Shown here piece by piece: positions 8,879 to 16,908 of a DNA stretch of 64,000 nt. Under the pieces are notes generated by a model, which saw nothing but the letters and a program-made list of their open reading frames with translations, did no database searches and had not been told where the DNA came from. How positions within the stretch are numbered: position 1 is the first letter of the stretch; each line of letters opens with the position of its first letter. The stretch lies in the NCBI GenBank assembly GCA_037200125.1, contig JBBCGS010000002.1, positions 682,001 through 746,000 on the forward strand, given 5' to 3'. Source of the stretch: JADGHX01 sp037200125. Its GTDB lineage: Bacteria > Pseudomonadota > Gammaproteobacteria > Steroidobacterales > Steroidobacteraceae. The translations under genes were made by a program, and so were the position numbers.

Positions 8879-9721
8879 ATGATCCGTTCAGGTTGGAAAC
8901 GTACTTGGGTCGCGTTGCTGGCGATCGGTCTTGGTGAGCTCACGCTTGCCGGGCAAGCGCACGCCGAGACGGTGATGATCACCGGCGCGAACTCCGGCAT
9001 CGGCCTCGAATTCGCGACTCAATATGCCGCGAAAGGCTGGACCGTCATCGTCACTCACCGGCGCAAGGAGCCGCCGCAAACACTCGCCGATCTCGACGCC
9101 AAGTACCCGGGCAAGATTCGCATCGAATCACTCGACGTGACCAACGTCGAACAGGTGCGCGCCCTGGCCACGCGCATGGCGAACACGCCGATCGACGTGC
9201 TCATCAATAACGCCGGCGTCTACAACGACCGGCGCAACTGCAAGGCGGAAGACGAAGGCTGCCCCGGCGACTGGACGACGCAGACGCTCGGCAAGCTCGA
9301 CTACGCGCTGCTGGACACGATCATGTCCGTGAACATCAAGGGGCCGCTGCTGGTCACCGAGTCGTTCCTGCCGAACGTGAAGGCGAGCGGGCTGAAGAAA
9401 ATCGTCGCCATCAGCTCGAGCAACGGCACCATCACCGGCGAGAAACCCGTGCGTCCCGGCACCATCTACTACCGCATGAGCAAGGCGGCGCTGAATCGCG
9501 AGATGCAGATCGTGGCGGCGTCGCTGAAAGATGCGGGCATCACCGTGCTGATGCTGAACCCGGGGCCTACGCTCACCGAGCATCAGGCGTATCTCAAGGA
9601 GAATCCCACCATGCTCAAGACGTCGTTCACCGTCGGGAACATGATCAAGACCATCGACAAATCGACGGTGAAGGATACGGGGCAGTTTCTGCGCTACGAT
9701 GGCGTACCGGAGGCATGGTGA
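8879..9721 (+). CDS. Exported short-chain dehydrogenase/reductase, second copy
   Basis: A 280-residue SDR paralogous to the one at 3407-4219, with TGANSGIG, NNAG, an AISSSNG segment and YRMSK. A signal peptide occupies about residues 1-29 (hydrophobic VALLAIGLGELTLAG, then AHA before Glu-Thr), again ending immediately before the first Rossmann strand. It carries an extra Cys-containing insert after NNAG (RRNCKAEDEGCPGDW). ATG 8879 has GGAG eight bases upstream. Its stop is followed five bases later by the ATG of a SnoaL-like lipoprotein gene, so the two are translationally close. Confidence 0.88.
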   Translation: MIRSGWKRTWVALLAIGLGELTLAGQAHAETVMITGANSGIGLEFATQYAAKGWTVIVTHRRKEPPQTLADLDAKYPGKIRIESLDVTNVEQVRALATRMANTPIDVLINNAGVYNDRRNCKAEDEGCPGDWTTQTLGKLDYALLDTIMSVNIKGPLLVTESFLPNVKASGLKKIVAISSSNGTITGEKPVRPGTIYYRMSKAALNREMQIVAASLKDAGITVLMLNPGPTLTEHQAYLKENPTMLKTSFTVGNMIKTIDKSTVKDTGQFLRYDGVPEAW

Positions 9722-9726
9722 TCCCT

Positions 9727-10209
9727 ATGAAAAGAACGACGCTCCTTCCGCTGGCTTTCATATCTCTCGTCGCGGGCGTCTCGCTCGTCGGCTGCGCGGC
9801 AACCGCCGCGCGGTCGACCGCCGCGGACGAAGCGGCGATCATGGCGTTCAACAAGCTCTATCTGGGCGCCATCAACAATGGCGACAGCGCCACGCTTGCG
9901 AGCCTGACGACCGAAGATCACATGATGATCTCGTCGGGCCGCGCGCCGCTCGCGGGCAAGAAGGCGAATATCGAAGCGATGGAGCGCGCCTTCCAGAACA
10001 CCAGTTTCGTTGAGACCTGGACGCCGCTGGAGACGGTTATCTCCAGTTCCGGCGACCTCGCCTATCAGCGCGGCACCTTCACCGTCGATGCCACGCCCAA
10101 GGCCGGCGGAGCCCCGACGCACTCGGCCGGCAACTTCATGCGCATCTATCGTCGCCAGCCCAACGGCGAATGGCGCATGACGCGGGACACGTTCAACACC
10201 GCCCGCTAA
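9727..10209 (+). CDS. SnoaL-like/DUF4440 lipoprotein
   Basis: From ATG 9727 this encodes 160 residues with a lipoprotein signal: a hydrophobic segment, then the lipobox LVGC with lipidated Cys23. The mature part is a single NTF2/SnoaL-like domain (AADEAAIMAFNKLYLGAIN, then SGDLAYQRGTF and a closing RQPNGEWRMTRDTFN), the pattern of DUF4440 proteins. The family includes ketosteroid-isomerase-like enzymes and non-enzymatic binding proteins, so activity is open. The upstream in-frame ATG at 9715 overlaps the SDR stop and is less likely. Coupling to the SDR suggests that both act at the inner or outer membrane face on the same compound. Confidence 0.82.
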   Translation: MKRTTLLPLAFISLVAGVSLVGCAATAARSTAADEAAIMAFNKLYLGAINNGDSATLASLTTEDHMMISSGRAPLAGKKANIEAMERAFQNTSFVETWTPLETVISSSGDLAYQRGTFTVDATPKAGGAPTHSAGNFMRIYRRQPNGEWRMTRDTFNTAR

Positions 10210-10229
10210 GGCGGACCGAATCCGCGCAA

Positions 10230-10258
10230 GGCAACGCGCGACGGCCCAACGCGTTGCC
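10230..10258. terminator. Bidirectional hairpin between convergent genes
   Basis: The 9-bp arms GGCAACGCG (10230-10238) and CGCGTTGCC (10250-10258) are separated by an 11-base loop. The hairpin is placed between the lipoprotein stop at 10209 and the minus-strand PQQ dehydrogenase stop at 10311. Confidence 0.5.
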
Positions 10259-10310
10259 CAAGGTTCGGCGGACCGCGCGGCTCCCGTGCAAAGCCGCCAA
10301 CCGAGGCGCG

Positions 10311-12428
10311 TCAGGGCAGCGCGAATACCCAGAGCGCCGCCCCTCGATTCGGCGGGCTGCGCAGCTCCGGCACGAGCGGCGCGAAGCTGCGGATGTGGAA
10401 GCCGCCCTCACCCACCGCCACCGCGATGTACTGCTTTCCATTCACCGCGAAGGAAATCGGGCTGGAGCTCGAGACGTCGTTGAGCCGCATATTCCACAGC
10501 TCTTGGCCGTTGGAGCTGTCGTAGGCGTGGAACACACGATCGAACGTTCCGATGAATACGAGCCCGCCCGCCGTCGTGAGAACGCCCGACGACACGGGCT
10601 CACGCTGCCGCACCGTCCACACCGGCTTGTGAGTCGCAAGATCGAGCGCCTGCAGCCGGCCATATTTGCCGTCGCTGTCGGGACGCGGCCTGATTCCCCA
10701 GTTGATGCCGGAAGACAACGCGCTCACGTTGCCGCCACCGGGCACCGGGAAGATATCCATGCACGCTTCGTTGAGCGGCATCACCAGAACGCCGGAGCTC
10801 TGATTCCACGAGGCCGGCAGATAGTTCTTCACGCCCGCGCCGTGCGGGCACACCATCTTGACCTTGCCGTCGCCCGGGTAGAGCGCGGTGTTCACCTTCT
10901 TGCGGCCCGTCACCGGGTCGATCGCGCTCACGATGTTCTGCAGGCCGAGATCGATCGAGAACAGGAATTTGCCCGTTCTGGCATCGAGGGCGTCGTAGAT
11001 GCCGATCTTGCCGGTCGTGATCACCGCGCGGCGCTTCCGCCCGTCGATGTCGAGGTCGACGAGCTGGCGCTCGAACGCCCAGTCGAGATCCCATTGGTCG
11101 TCCGGGAAATGCTGGAAGTGCCACACCAGCTTGCCGGTTTGCGGATCCACGGCGAGCGTCGAGTTGGTGTAGAGCGCATCGTTGCTCACGCCCTTCACTT
11201 TCTTGGGCGGCAGCAGCGGACCGGTGTCGTACGTATTGCCCGTGCCGAAGTACGCAAGGCCGGTTTCCGGGTCATAGCTCGCTGGCGTCCAGACGGATGC
11301 GCCACTGCGCGATTCGAACGGAATGCCGTTCCAGCTATCGCCACCCGGCTCGCCTGGCTTCGCGATCGTGCCGAGGCGCCACAGCTCCTTGCCGGTCAGC
11401 GCGTCGAGCCCGACGATTTGCGGACCGCCGGGCTTCGCACCCACGCCGGTGCCCGCGGTTCCCACCATCACCTTGCCGGCGGCGACCAGCGGGCCACCGT
11501 TCAGCTGCTCGCGCAGCTTGTTGTTGCCGATCTTGGTGTCCCACACCATCGCGCCGGTGCGCACGTTCACGGCAACGACGTGCACGTCCGATGTACCGAA
11601 ATAGAGAAGATCGCCCCCGAGGGCCATGCCGCGCTTGTGAAACGGCGCGACGCCGGGCTCGAGCGTGTGGTTGTACTGCCAGAGCAGGTCGCCGGTGGCG
11701 GCGTTCAATGCCTGCACCGTGTCGCCGTAGCCCTGCATGAAGATCGTTCCGTCTCGAACGAGAGGCACGCCTTCGGTCGAACCGGCAGGCAGCGTCCAGC
11801 TCCAGACCACTCGCAGGCCGGAAGCGTTGGCCGGCGAGATCTGCGTCAGCGGGCTGAAGCCGTCGCCGTTCCAGCCGCGGCGCCACGTCAACCAGTCCTT
11901 CGGCGGCGGGTTTGCAAGATCCTCGGGGCTGACCGGCGTGAAATGATCCAGGGGATTTGGCAGCGTGACGGTCTTCTGCGCCGTGTACGGCGAAAAAGCC
12001 ATGAAGCTGAAGCCGCCCGCCGGCACCATCATCGCCACCAGCTGCCGTGGATCCGCCGGCAACGCGACTTCCCCGGGGACGATCGCGTTTTCCTGCAGGA
12101 TGAACGCGACCAGGGAGGCATAGGCAAGCGGGTCCAGCGAGCCCGGATTCGCCGTGGGCATCGTCTTGCTGGTCAGGTTGAAGAGCTCCGCCACGCTCTT
12201 GCCGCCGTACTTGGCCATGAACACGGGGCCCTTCAGCGGCGCCCCGGTGGGGCCATCGGCGAGATGCGGGCCGTGGCACGCCACGCAGTTGGCGGCGTAA
12301 GCGGCTTTCCCGGCCTCGGCCTGCTGAATCGTATAGGAAAGCGGCACAGTGCCCTGCGCGCCGGCACCCGCCGAGGCGGCGGCCAGCACTGCCCCGAAGG
12401 CAAGAATCACGGCGGTCCGAAGCGTCAT
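10311..12428 (-). CDS. PQQ-dependent dehydrogenase with N-terminal cytochrome c domain
   Basis: From ATG 12428 (AAGAAAGG upstream) this encodes 705 residues. The protein has a signal peptide (about 1-25), a class I cytochrome c domain with C48-V-A-C51-H52 and a likely axial Met in KTMPTANPG, then an eight-bladed quinoprotein propeller of PQQ type with W-motif repeats such as LNAATGDLLWQY. The heme domain precedes the propeller, the reverse of the type II alcohol dehydrogenase at 55724-57910. The vicinal Cys pair that stacks on PQQ in classical enzymes is replaced by APF (VAPFHKRG). The active-site segment reads W-D447-L-D449-W, that is Asp-x-Asp. It faces away from the E1/E2 operon across a shared 215-bp upstream region. 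Predicted periplasmic alcohol or aldehyde oxidation. Confidence 0.88.
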   Translation of the reverse strand: MTLRTAVILAFGAVLAAASAGAGAQGTVPLSYTIQQAEAGKAAYAANCVACHGPHLADGPTGAPLKGPVFMAKYGGKSVAELFNLTSKTMPTANPGSLDPLAYASLVAFILQENAIVPGEVALPADPRQLVAMMVPAGGFSFMAFSPYTAQKTVTLPNPLDHFTPVSPEDLANPPPKDWLTWRRGWNGDGFSPLTQISPANASGLRVVWSWTLPAGSTEGVPLVRDGTIFMQGYGDTVQALNAATGDLLWQYNHTLEPGVAPFHKRGMALGGDLLYFGTSDVHVVAVNVRTGAMVWDTKIGNNKLREQLNGGPLVAAGKVMVGTAGTGVGAKPGGPQIVGLDALTGKELWRLGTIAKPGEPGGDSWNGIPFESRSGASVWTPASYDPETGLAYFGTGNTYDTGPLLPPKKVKGVSNDALYTNSTLAVDPQTGKLVWHFQHFPDDQWDLDWAFERQLVDLDIDGRKRRAVITTGKIGIYDALDARTGKFLFSIDLGLQNIVSAIDPVTGRKKVNTALYPGDGKVKMVCPHGAGVKNYLPASWNQSSGVLVMPLNEACMDIFPVPGGGNVSALSSGINWGIRPRPDSDGKYGRLQALDLATHKPVWTVRQREPVSSGVLTTAGGLVFIGTFDRVFHAYDSSNGQELWNMRLNDVSSSSPISFAVNGKQYIAVAVGEGGFHIRSFAPLVPELRSPPNRGAALWVFALP

Positions 12429-12581
12429 GCGCAACCTTTCTTTATCGATTTCAGCGCAACGTTGCAGCTGCGGATAAATCCCATTCGGCGCCATCGCGCA
12501 AACTTCGGCTGCCAATGCGGTCGCAGCACGGACAGAGCACACGCTGTTCGCGGGGGGGCCAAACCACCACATCGCACTCTC

Positions 12582-12587
12582 TATAAT
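12582..12587 (+). promoter_or_regulatory. Candidate -10 element for the E1/E2 operon
   Basis: A perfect TATAAT lies 57 bases before the first E1 alpha start codon in the divergent region. No convincing -35 hexamer is seen at 16-18 bases, so it may be activator-dependent or coincidental. Confidence 0.35.
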
Positions 12588-12643
12588 GCCGGGCCGGCTC
12601 AACGCCCGCGTACTTGCGTGGGCGCCGTTTCAGGTGGGGTGTA

Positions 12644-13639
12644 ATGAAAGATCCGGGTTCGATTTCGCTCAGCTCGATGAACGGGCTGCTCGGCGGCCTT
12701 TGCCGCATCCGCCAGTTCGAGTTGCAGGTGCAACGGCTTGCGGCGTCGGGCGAGGTGCCGGGGTTCCCGCACCTTTCAACCGGTCAGGAAGCGGTCGCTG
12801 TCGGCGTCTGCGCGCACCTCACGTCCGAAGACAAGTTATTTACCGGCCATCGCGGGCACGGCCATGTGCTCGCCAAGGGCAGCGACATCGAAGCCACCTT
12901 TGCCGAGATCATCGGGCGCGACACCGGGCTGTGTCGCGGGCGTGGCGGGTCGATGCATCTCGTCGACGCCGAGCACGGCGTGCTGGGGGCCACCGGAGTT
13001 GTCGCGGGCAACCTGCCGCTGGCGGCGGGTGCCGCCTGGGCCGCGCAGGCGCTGGGTGATTCGAATATCAGCGTCGTATTCTTCGGCGATGGCGCCACCG
13101 GCGCGGGTGTCTTGCACGAGACGCTGAACCTCGCCTCGCTCTGGAAGCTGCCGATCCTCTTCGTGTGCGAGAACAACGGTGTTGCCGAGTTCACCACCCG
13201 TGAAGAGCATTCCAATGTTTCGAAGGTGAGCGCATTCGCGGCTCCCTATGCGATGCCCACCAGGACCATCGACGGCAACGATGTGCTCGCGGTCCACGAG
13301 TTCGCGGGAGATGCGATTGGGTCGATTCGGCGCGGCGAGGGGCCGTATCTGCTCGAGTGCATGACCTACCGCATGGCGGGCCACTTCGTGGGCGATGCTC
13401 AGCAATACCGCACGAAAGACGAGATCGCCGCCATGCGCGAGAAGGATCCGATCGAGCGCCTGAAGCGGCATCTGCTCGCGCAAGGCCTCGCGCAGGGTGA
13501 GATCGACGCGACCGTCGAAGGCGCCCGGCGGCAGGTGCTCGATGCTGTCGAGCGCGCTCGCGCCGCGGGTCGCCCCGCGCCGTCTACGGTCGGCGAGTAC
13601 GTCTACAAATCCGTCTCGCTCGACGGCATTTCGGGCTGA
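12644..13639 (+). CDS. TPP-dependent dehydrogenase E1 component, alpha subunit (first pair)
   Basis: A 331-residue member of the 2-oxoacid/acetoin dehydrogenase E1 alpha family. The TPP-binding motif is complete (GDGATGAG ... CENN), and the phosphorylation-loop region MAGHFVGDAQQYR is of the bacterial type. An early TGQEAVAVG segment and CRGRGGSMHL match the family. ATG 12644 is preferred over the in-frame ATG at 12614 because AGGTGGGG precedes it at normal spacing. It is the first gene of a six-gene operon, with the beta subunit seven bases downstream. With its partner it should decarboxylate a 2-oxoacid or cleave an acyloin and pass the acyl group to the E2 lipoyl arm. The substrate is not deducible; acetoin dehydrogenase is the closest described type. 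Confidence 0.9.
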   Translation: MKDPGSISLSSMNGLLGGLCRIRQFELQVQRLAASGEVPGFPHLSTGQEAVAVGVCAHLTSEDKLFTGHRGHGHVLAKGSDIEATFAEIIGRDTGLCRGRGGSMHLVDAEHGVLGATGVVAGNLPLAAGAAWAAQALGDSNISVVFFGDGATGAGVLHETLNLASLWKLPILFVCENNGVAEFTTREEHSNVSKVSAFAAPYAMPTRTIDGNDVLAVHEFAGDAIGSIRRGEGPYLLECMTYRMAGHFVGDAQQYRTKDEIAAMREKDPIERLKRHLLAQGLAQGEIDATVEGARRQVLDAVERARAAGRPAPSTVGEYVYKSVSLDGISG

Positions 13640-13646
13640 ACGATTC

Positions 13647-14624
13647 ATGAGTCAGACATTCATTGAGATTCTCCGCCGCGCCCTCGACGAAGAGCTGGCG
13701 CGCGACCGGGCTGTGCATCTTCTCGGCGAAGACGTCGCGGCGGGCGGCGCGTTCGGCGTGACGCGTGGGCTTGCGCAGAAGCATGGCGAAACGCGTGTAC
13801 GCAATACGCCGATCAGCGAAGCGGCAATTACGGGCATGGCGACTGGCGCGGCACTGTGCGGGCTGCGGCCGGTGCTGGAAATCATGTTCATCGACTTCGC
13901 CACGTTGTCGCTCGACTGCCTGGTCAACCAGAGCGCGAAATATCGGTACATGTCGGGCGGCCAGCTGTCCGTGCCGATGGTGGTTCGGACTCAGGCTGGC
14001 GCGGCGGGTGGCGCGGCGGCTCAGCATTCGCAGAGTCTGGAGGCGTGGTTCATTCACGTGCCGGGGCTCATCGTTGTTGCGCCCTCTTCGCCGCTCGAGG
14101 CTTATGGATTGCTGAAGAGCGCCATACGCATGGAAGACCCCGTGCTGTTCATCGAGCACAAGCGGCTCTACACGATGCGCGAAGAGATGCCGGCGACGGT
14201 TGAACTGCCGCCGATCGGTCGCGCGCGTGTTGCGCGCGTGGGCGACGACCTCACACTCATCGCGTATTCGGCGATGGTGACGACGGCGCTGGAGGCTGCG
14301 GAAGAACTGGCGCGGTCGGGCATTTCGGTTGAAGTGATCGACCTGCGCACGCTGCTGCCGCTGGATATGCGGACCATCGCAACGTCGGTTTCGAAGACGC
14401 ATCGTGCGCTCATTGCGCACGAGGCCGTGCTGAATGGCGGCGTCGGTGCCGAGATTGCCGCGCGCATCGGTAGCGAGCTGTTCGATGAGCTGGATGCGCC
14501 GGTGACGCGCGTTGGATGCCCGTTCGTGCCCATTCCGTTCGCGCCGGAGCTGGAGCGCGCGCTGCTTCCGGGGCGCGAGAACATCGTGCGCGCCGCGCGC
14601 GAACTGCTGGGCACGCAGGGGTAA
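13647..14624 (+). CDS. TPP-dependent dehydrogenase E1 component, beta subunit (first pair)
   Basis: A 325-residue transketolase-like E1 beta subunit. The N-terminal pyrimidine-binding domain carries the conserved Glu region TPISEAAITGMATGAA, EIMFIDF and YMSGGQLSVPMVVR. The C-terminal transketolase domain includes EVIDLRTLLPLD and HEAVLNGGVGAEI. It lies between E1 alpha (seven-base gap) and E2 (six-base gap), consistent with an alpha2beta2 complex bound to the E2 core. Confidence 0.92.
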   Translation: MSQTFIEILRRALDEELARDRAVHLLGEDVAAGGAFGVTRGLAQKHGETRVRNTPISEAAITGMATGAALCGLRPVLEIMFIDFATLSLDCLVNQSAKYRYMSGGQLSVPMVVRTQAGAAGGAAAQHSQSLEAWFIHVPGLIVVAPSSPLEAYGLLKSAIRMEDPVLFIEHKRLYTMREEMPATVELPPIGRARVARVGDDLTLIAYSAMVTTALEAAEELARSGISVEVIDLRTLLPLDMRTIATSVSKTHRALIAHEAVLNGGVGAEIAARIGSELFDELDAPVTRVGCPFVPIPFAPELERALLPGRENIVRAARELLGTQG

Positions 14625-14630
14625 CGCGAA

Positions 14631-15989
14631 GTGGCACGCGTCGCATTAGATATTCCAAAGGTCGGCCTGGTGATGGAGAACGCCCGGCTCGTGCGCTGGC
14701 TGAAGCAGGTTGGCGATACCGTTACGCAAGGCGAGCCCATTCTCGAGCTCGAAACCGAGAAGTCGCTGGTCGAGATCGAAGCGACGGAGAACGGGCGGCT
14801 GGTTGAGCAGCTGTTGGCGGTGGATGCCGAAGTGCATATCGGCGACCAGGCCGCCTGGCTGGAGACGGACAAGGCTGAATCGCCTGCGGCGGGCGCGGCT
14901 GCCAGCAGCGGCGCGAGTGCGGCTCCCGGCACGGCAGGCGGCGGCGCGAATGCGGCGGCCACGGCGGCAAACAGCGGTGCAAACGCGGCGGTCGGCGCCA
15001 ATGCAAACAGCAGCGCGGGCATCACGTCGCGCGCGCCGGCCGGCAGCGCAGCGCCGGCCACTGCGCCGCTCGTCGCGTCAGGAGAAACCTCGGCCACCAC
15101 TTCGGCGCGCTCGGTGAATCCAACGGTCAGCTCCGCACCCGCGGGCAACGTACGCATCATGTGCTCGCCGGTCGCGCGCCGGCTCGCCTCGCAGGGCGGT
15201 CTCGACTTGCGAACGGTGCGCGGCACCGGGCCCCGTGGCCGCATTCAGCTGGCTGACGTGCGCCGTGCGATCGAAGCAAAGGCGCCGCCATCAGGGCCGC
15301 GGCCCCTCTCGAGCATGCGCCGCGCAGTCGCGCGCTCGATGACGATCAGCGCCTCCACGATCCCTCAATTCATCGTCAGCCAGTCCGTCGACTGGACGGC
15401 CGTGCAAGCCAGGCGCGCGGCGCTATCGGCCCAGCTTCCGACGGGTGCGCCCAAGGTAACGGTGAACGATTTCCTGCTTCAGGCAATCGCGCGATCCCTG
15501 CTCACCTACCCGGCGCTCAACTCAACCTTCCAGGGCGACGTCAATTCGCCCGACGCAGCCATAGTCCCGGCGCACGGCGCGCACATCGCCCTGGTCGTAG
15601 CAGTCGAAAACGGCCTGCTGGTCCCCGTCATCCACGACGTGCAGCAGCTCGGCCTCACCGAGCTCGCCCGCCGCCGCACCGACTGCGTCGACCGCGCCCT
15701 CAAAGGCCGCCTGAAACAAGCGGAACTGGAAGGCGGCACCTTCAGTCTCTCCAATCTCGGCGCACGCGGCCCGGACCGCTTCACCGCGATCATCAACCCG
15801 CCGCAGTCCGCGATCCTGGCCGTCGGTCGCCAGCGCGACTGCGTAGTCGCCCTCGGCGGCGGCATCCATGTTCGCCCGATGTCCGAGCTCAGCCTCACGG
15901 TGGACCACCGAGTTGCGGATGGTCGCCTTGCGTCGGAGTTCCTGCGATATCTGGTGGAAATTCTCGAAGGCAACGAGTGGCGGGCCTGA
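14631..15989 (+). CDS. Dihydrolipoamide acyltransferase (E2)
   Basis: A 452-residue E2 with a GTG start. The lipoyl domain is at about 1-80, with the lipoylated Lys44 in ETEKS. An unusually Ala/Gly/Ser/Asn-rich linker covers about 87-178. The peripheral-subunit-binding domain at about 180-215 (SPVARRLASQGG ... GTGPRGRI) docks E1 or E3. The catalytic acyltransferase domain extends to the end, with active-site His426 and Asp430 in DHRVADG. It is the only E2 among four E1 genes, so it may serve both E1 pairs. No E3 gene lies in the operon; the truncated flavoprotein at 1-1251 is a candidate. The next gene starts one base after the stop. Confidence 0.92.
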   Translation: MARVALDIPKVGLVMENARLVRWLKQVGDTVTQGEPILELETEKSLVEIEATENGRLVEQLLAVDAEVHIGDQAAWLETDKAESPAAGAAASSGASAAPGTAGGGANAAATAANSGANAAVGANANSSAGITSRAPAGSAAPATAPLVASGETSATTSARSVNPTVSSAPAGNVRIMCSPVARRLASQGGLDLRTVRGTGPRGRIQLADVRRAIEAKAPPSGPRPLSSMRRAVARSMTISASTIPQFIVSQSVDWTAVQARRAALSAQLPTGAPKVTVNDFLLQAIARSLLTYPALNSTFQGDVNSPDAAIVPAHGAHIALVVAVENGLLVPVIHDVQQLGLTELARRRTDCVDRALKGRLKQAELEGGTFSLSNLGARGPDRFTAIINPPQSAILAVGRQRDCVVALGGGIHVRPMSELSLTVDHRVADGRLASEFLRYLVEILEGNEWRA

Positions 15990-15990
15990 C

Positions 15991-16908
15991 ATGAACACGA
16001 CGACAAATCCGATCGAGCTCCTCGGTTCGTACTGGACACTCGCCGTTGGCGCCGACGCGATCCACGAGCAGCGCTGTTTCCACGATTTCCGCAAGCGGGT
16101 GGAAACCGCCGCAAAGGCCGGTTTCAAAGGCATGGGCCTGTGGCACGCGGACCTCCTCGAGATCCGCAAGAAATACAGCTTCGAGGAAATGAGCCAGATC
16201 CTGAGCGCCAACGGCATCGTGAACATCGAAGTCGAATGGCTGCTGGACTGGTTCACGACCGGCGAGCGCCGCAAGGCCTCCGACACCACGCGCGCGCTGC
16301 TGCTGGAAGCGGCCGAGAAGCTCGGCGCGCGCCACATCAAGATCGGCGACCTCGGCAACGACGTGGCCGACGTGCCCAAGATGGCCGAAGAGTTCGGCTT
16401 CCTGTGCAAGCAGGCCGAGGATCGCGGCACCGTGGTGCTGTTCGAAATGCTTCCGGCCGCGTTCTCCCGCGCCCCGTCGCTCCATCAGGTGAGTCAGATC
16501 GTGCGCGGCGCCGGCGCGAAGAACGGCGGCATCATGCTCGACAACCTGCACATGCAGCGCACCGGCACCACGCCGCTCGACATGATTCTGCACGTTCCGC
16601 GCGACATTCCGTTGGGTGTCGAGATCAACGACGGCTACCTCGCGATCCCGCAGAAGTTCGAAGACTCGGTGATCAACAAGCGCCTGCTGCCCGGCGACGG
16701 CGAGTTCGACATCGCGGGCTTCCTGCATGCCGTCTGGACCATTGGCTACGACGGGCCGATCGGCGTCGAAGTGCTCAACGAATACATGCGCAAGTGGCCG
16801 CTGGAAACGGCGGCCACTGAAGCGTTCGTAAAGACCCAGCGCGTGGTGACCGCCGCGCGCGAGAAATTCCTGGCAACCCGCGTTCACACCCAGAGGGGAA
16901 ACACATGA
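15991..16908 (+). CDS. Sugar phosphate isomerase/epimerase-like TIM-barrel protein
   Basis: A 305-residue AP-endonuclease-2/xylose-isomerase-like TIM barrel. Candidate metal ligands occur at the expected strand ends: Glu in NIEVEWL, Asp and His in GIMLDNLHM, and Glu in GPIGVEVLNEY. The HIKIGDLGND segment is also typical. Members isomerise or epimerise ketoses, or act on keto-sugar-like intermediates. ATG 15991 follows the E2 stop by one base, and its own stop overlaps the next start in ATGA. Its position between two E1 pairs means it is almost certainly in the same pathway, perhaps presenting the alpha-hydroxyketone or 2-oxoacid on which one E1 acts. That role is inference. Confidence 0.85.
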   Translation: MNTTTNPIELLGSYWTLAVGADAIHEQRCFHDFRKRVETAAKAGFKGMGLWHADLLEIRKKYSFEEMSQILSANGIVNIEVEWLLDWFTTGERRKASDTTRALLLEAAEKLGARHIKIGDLGNDVADVPKMAEEFGFLCKQAEDRGTVVLFEMLPAAFSRAPSLHQVSQIVRGAGAKNGGIMLDNLHMQRTGTTPLDMILHVPRDIPLGVEINDGYLAIPQKFEDSVINKRLLPGDGEFDIAGFLHAVWTIGYDGPIGVEVLNEYMRKWPLETAATEAFVKTQRVVTAAREKFLATRVHTQRGNT

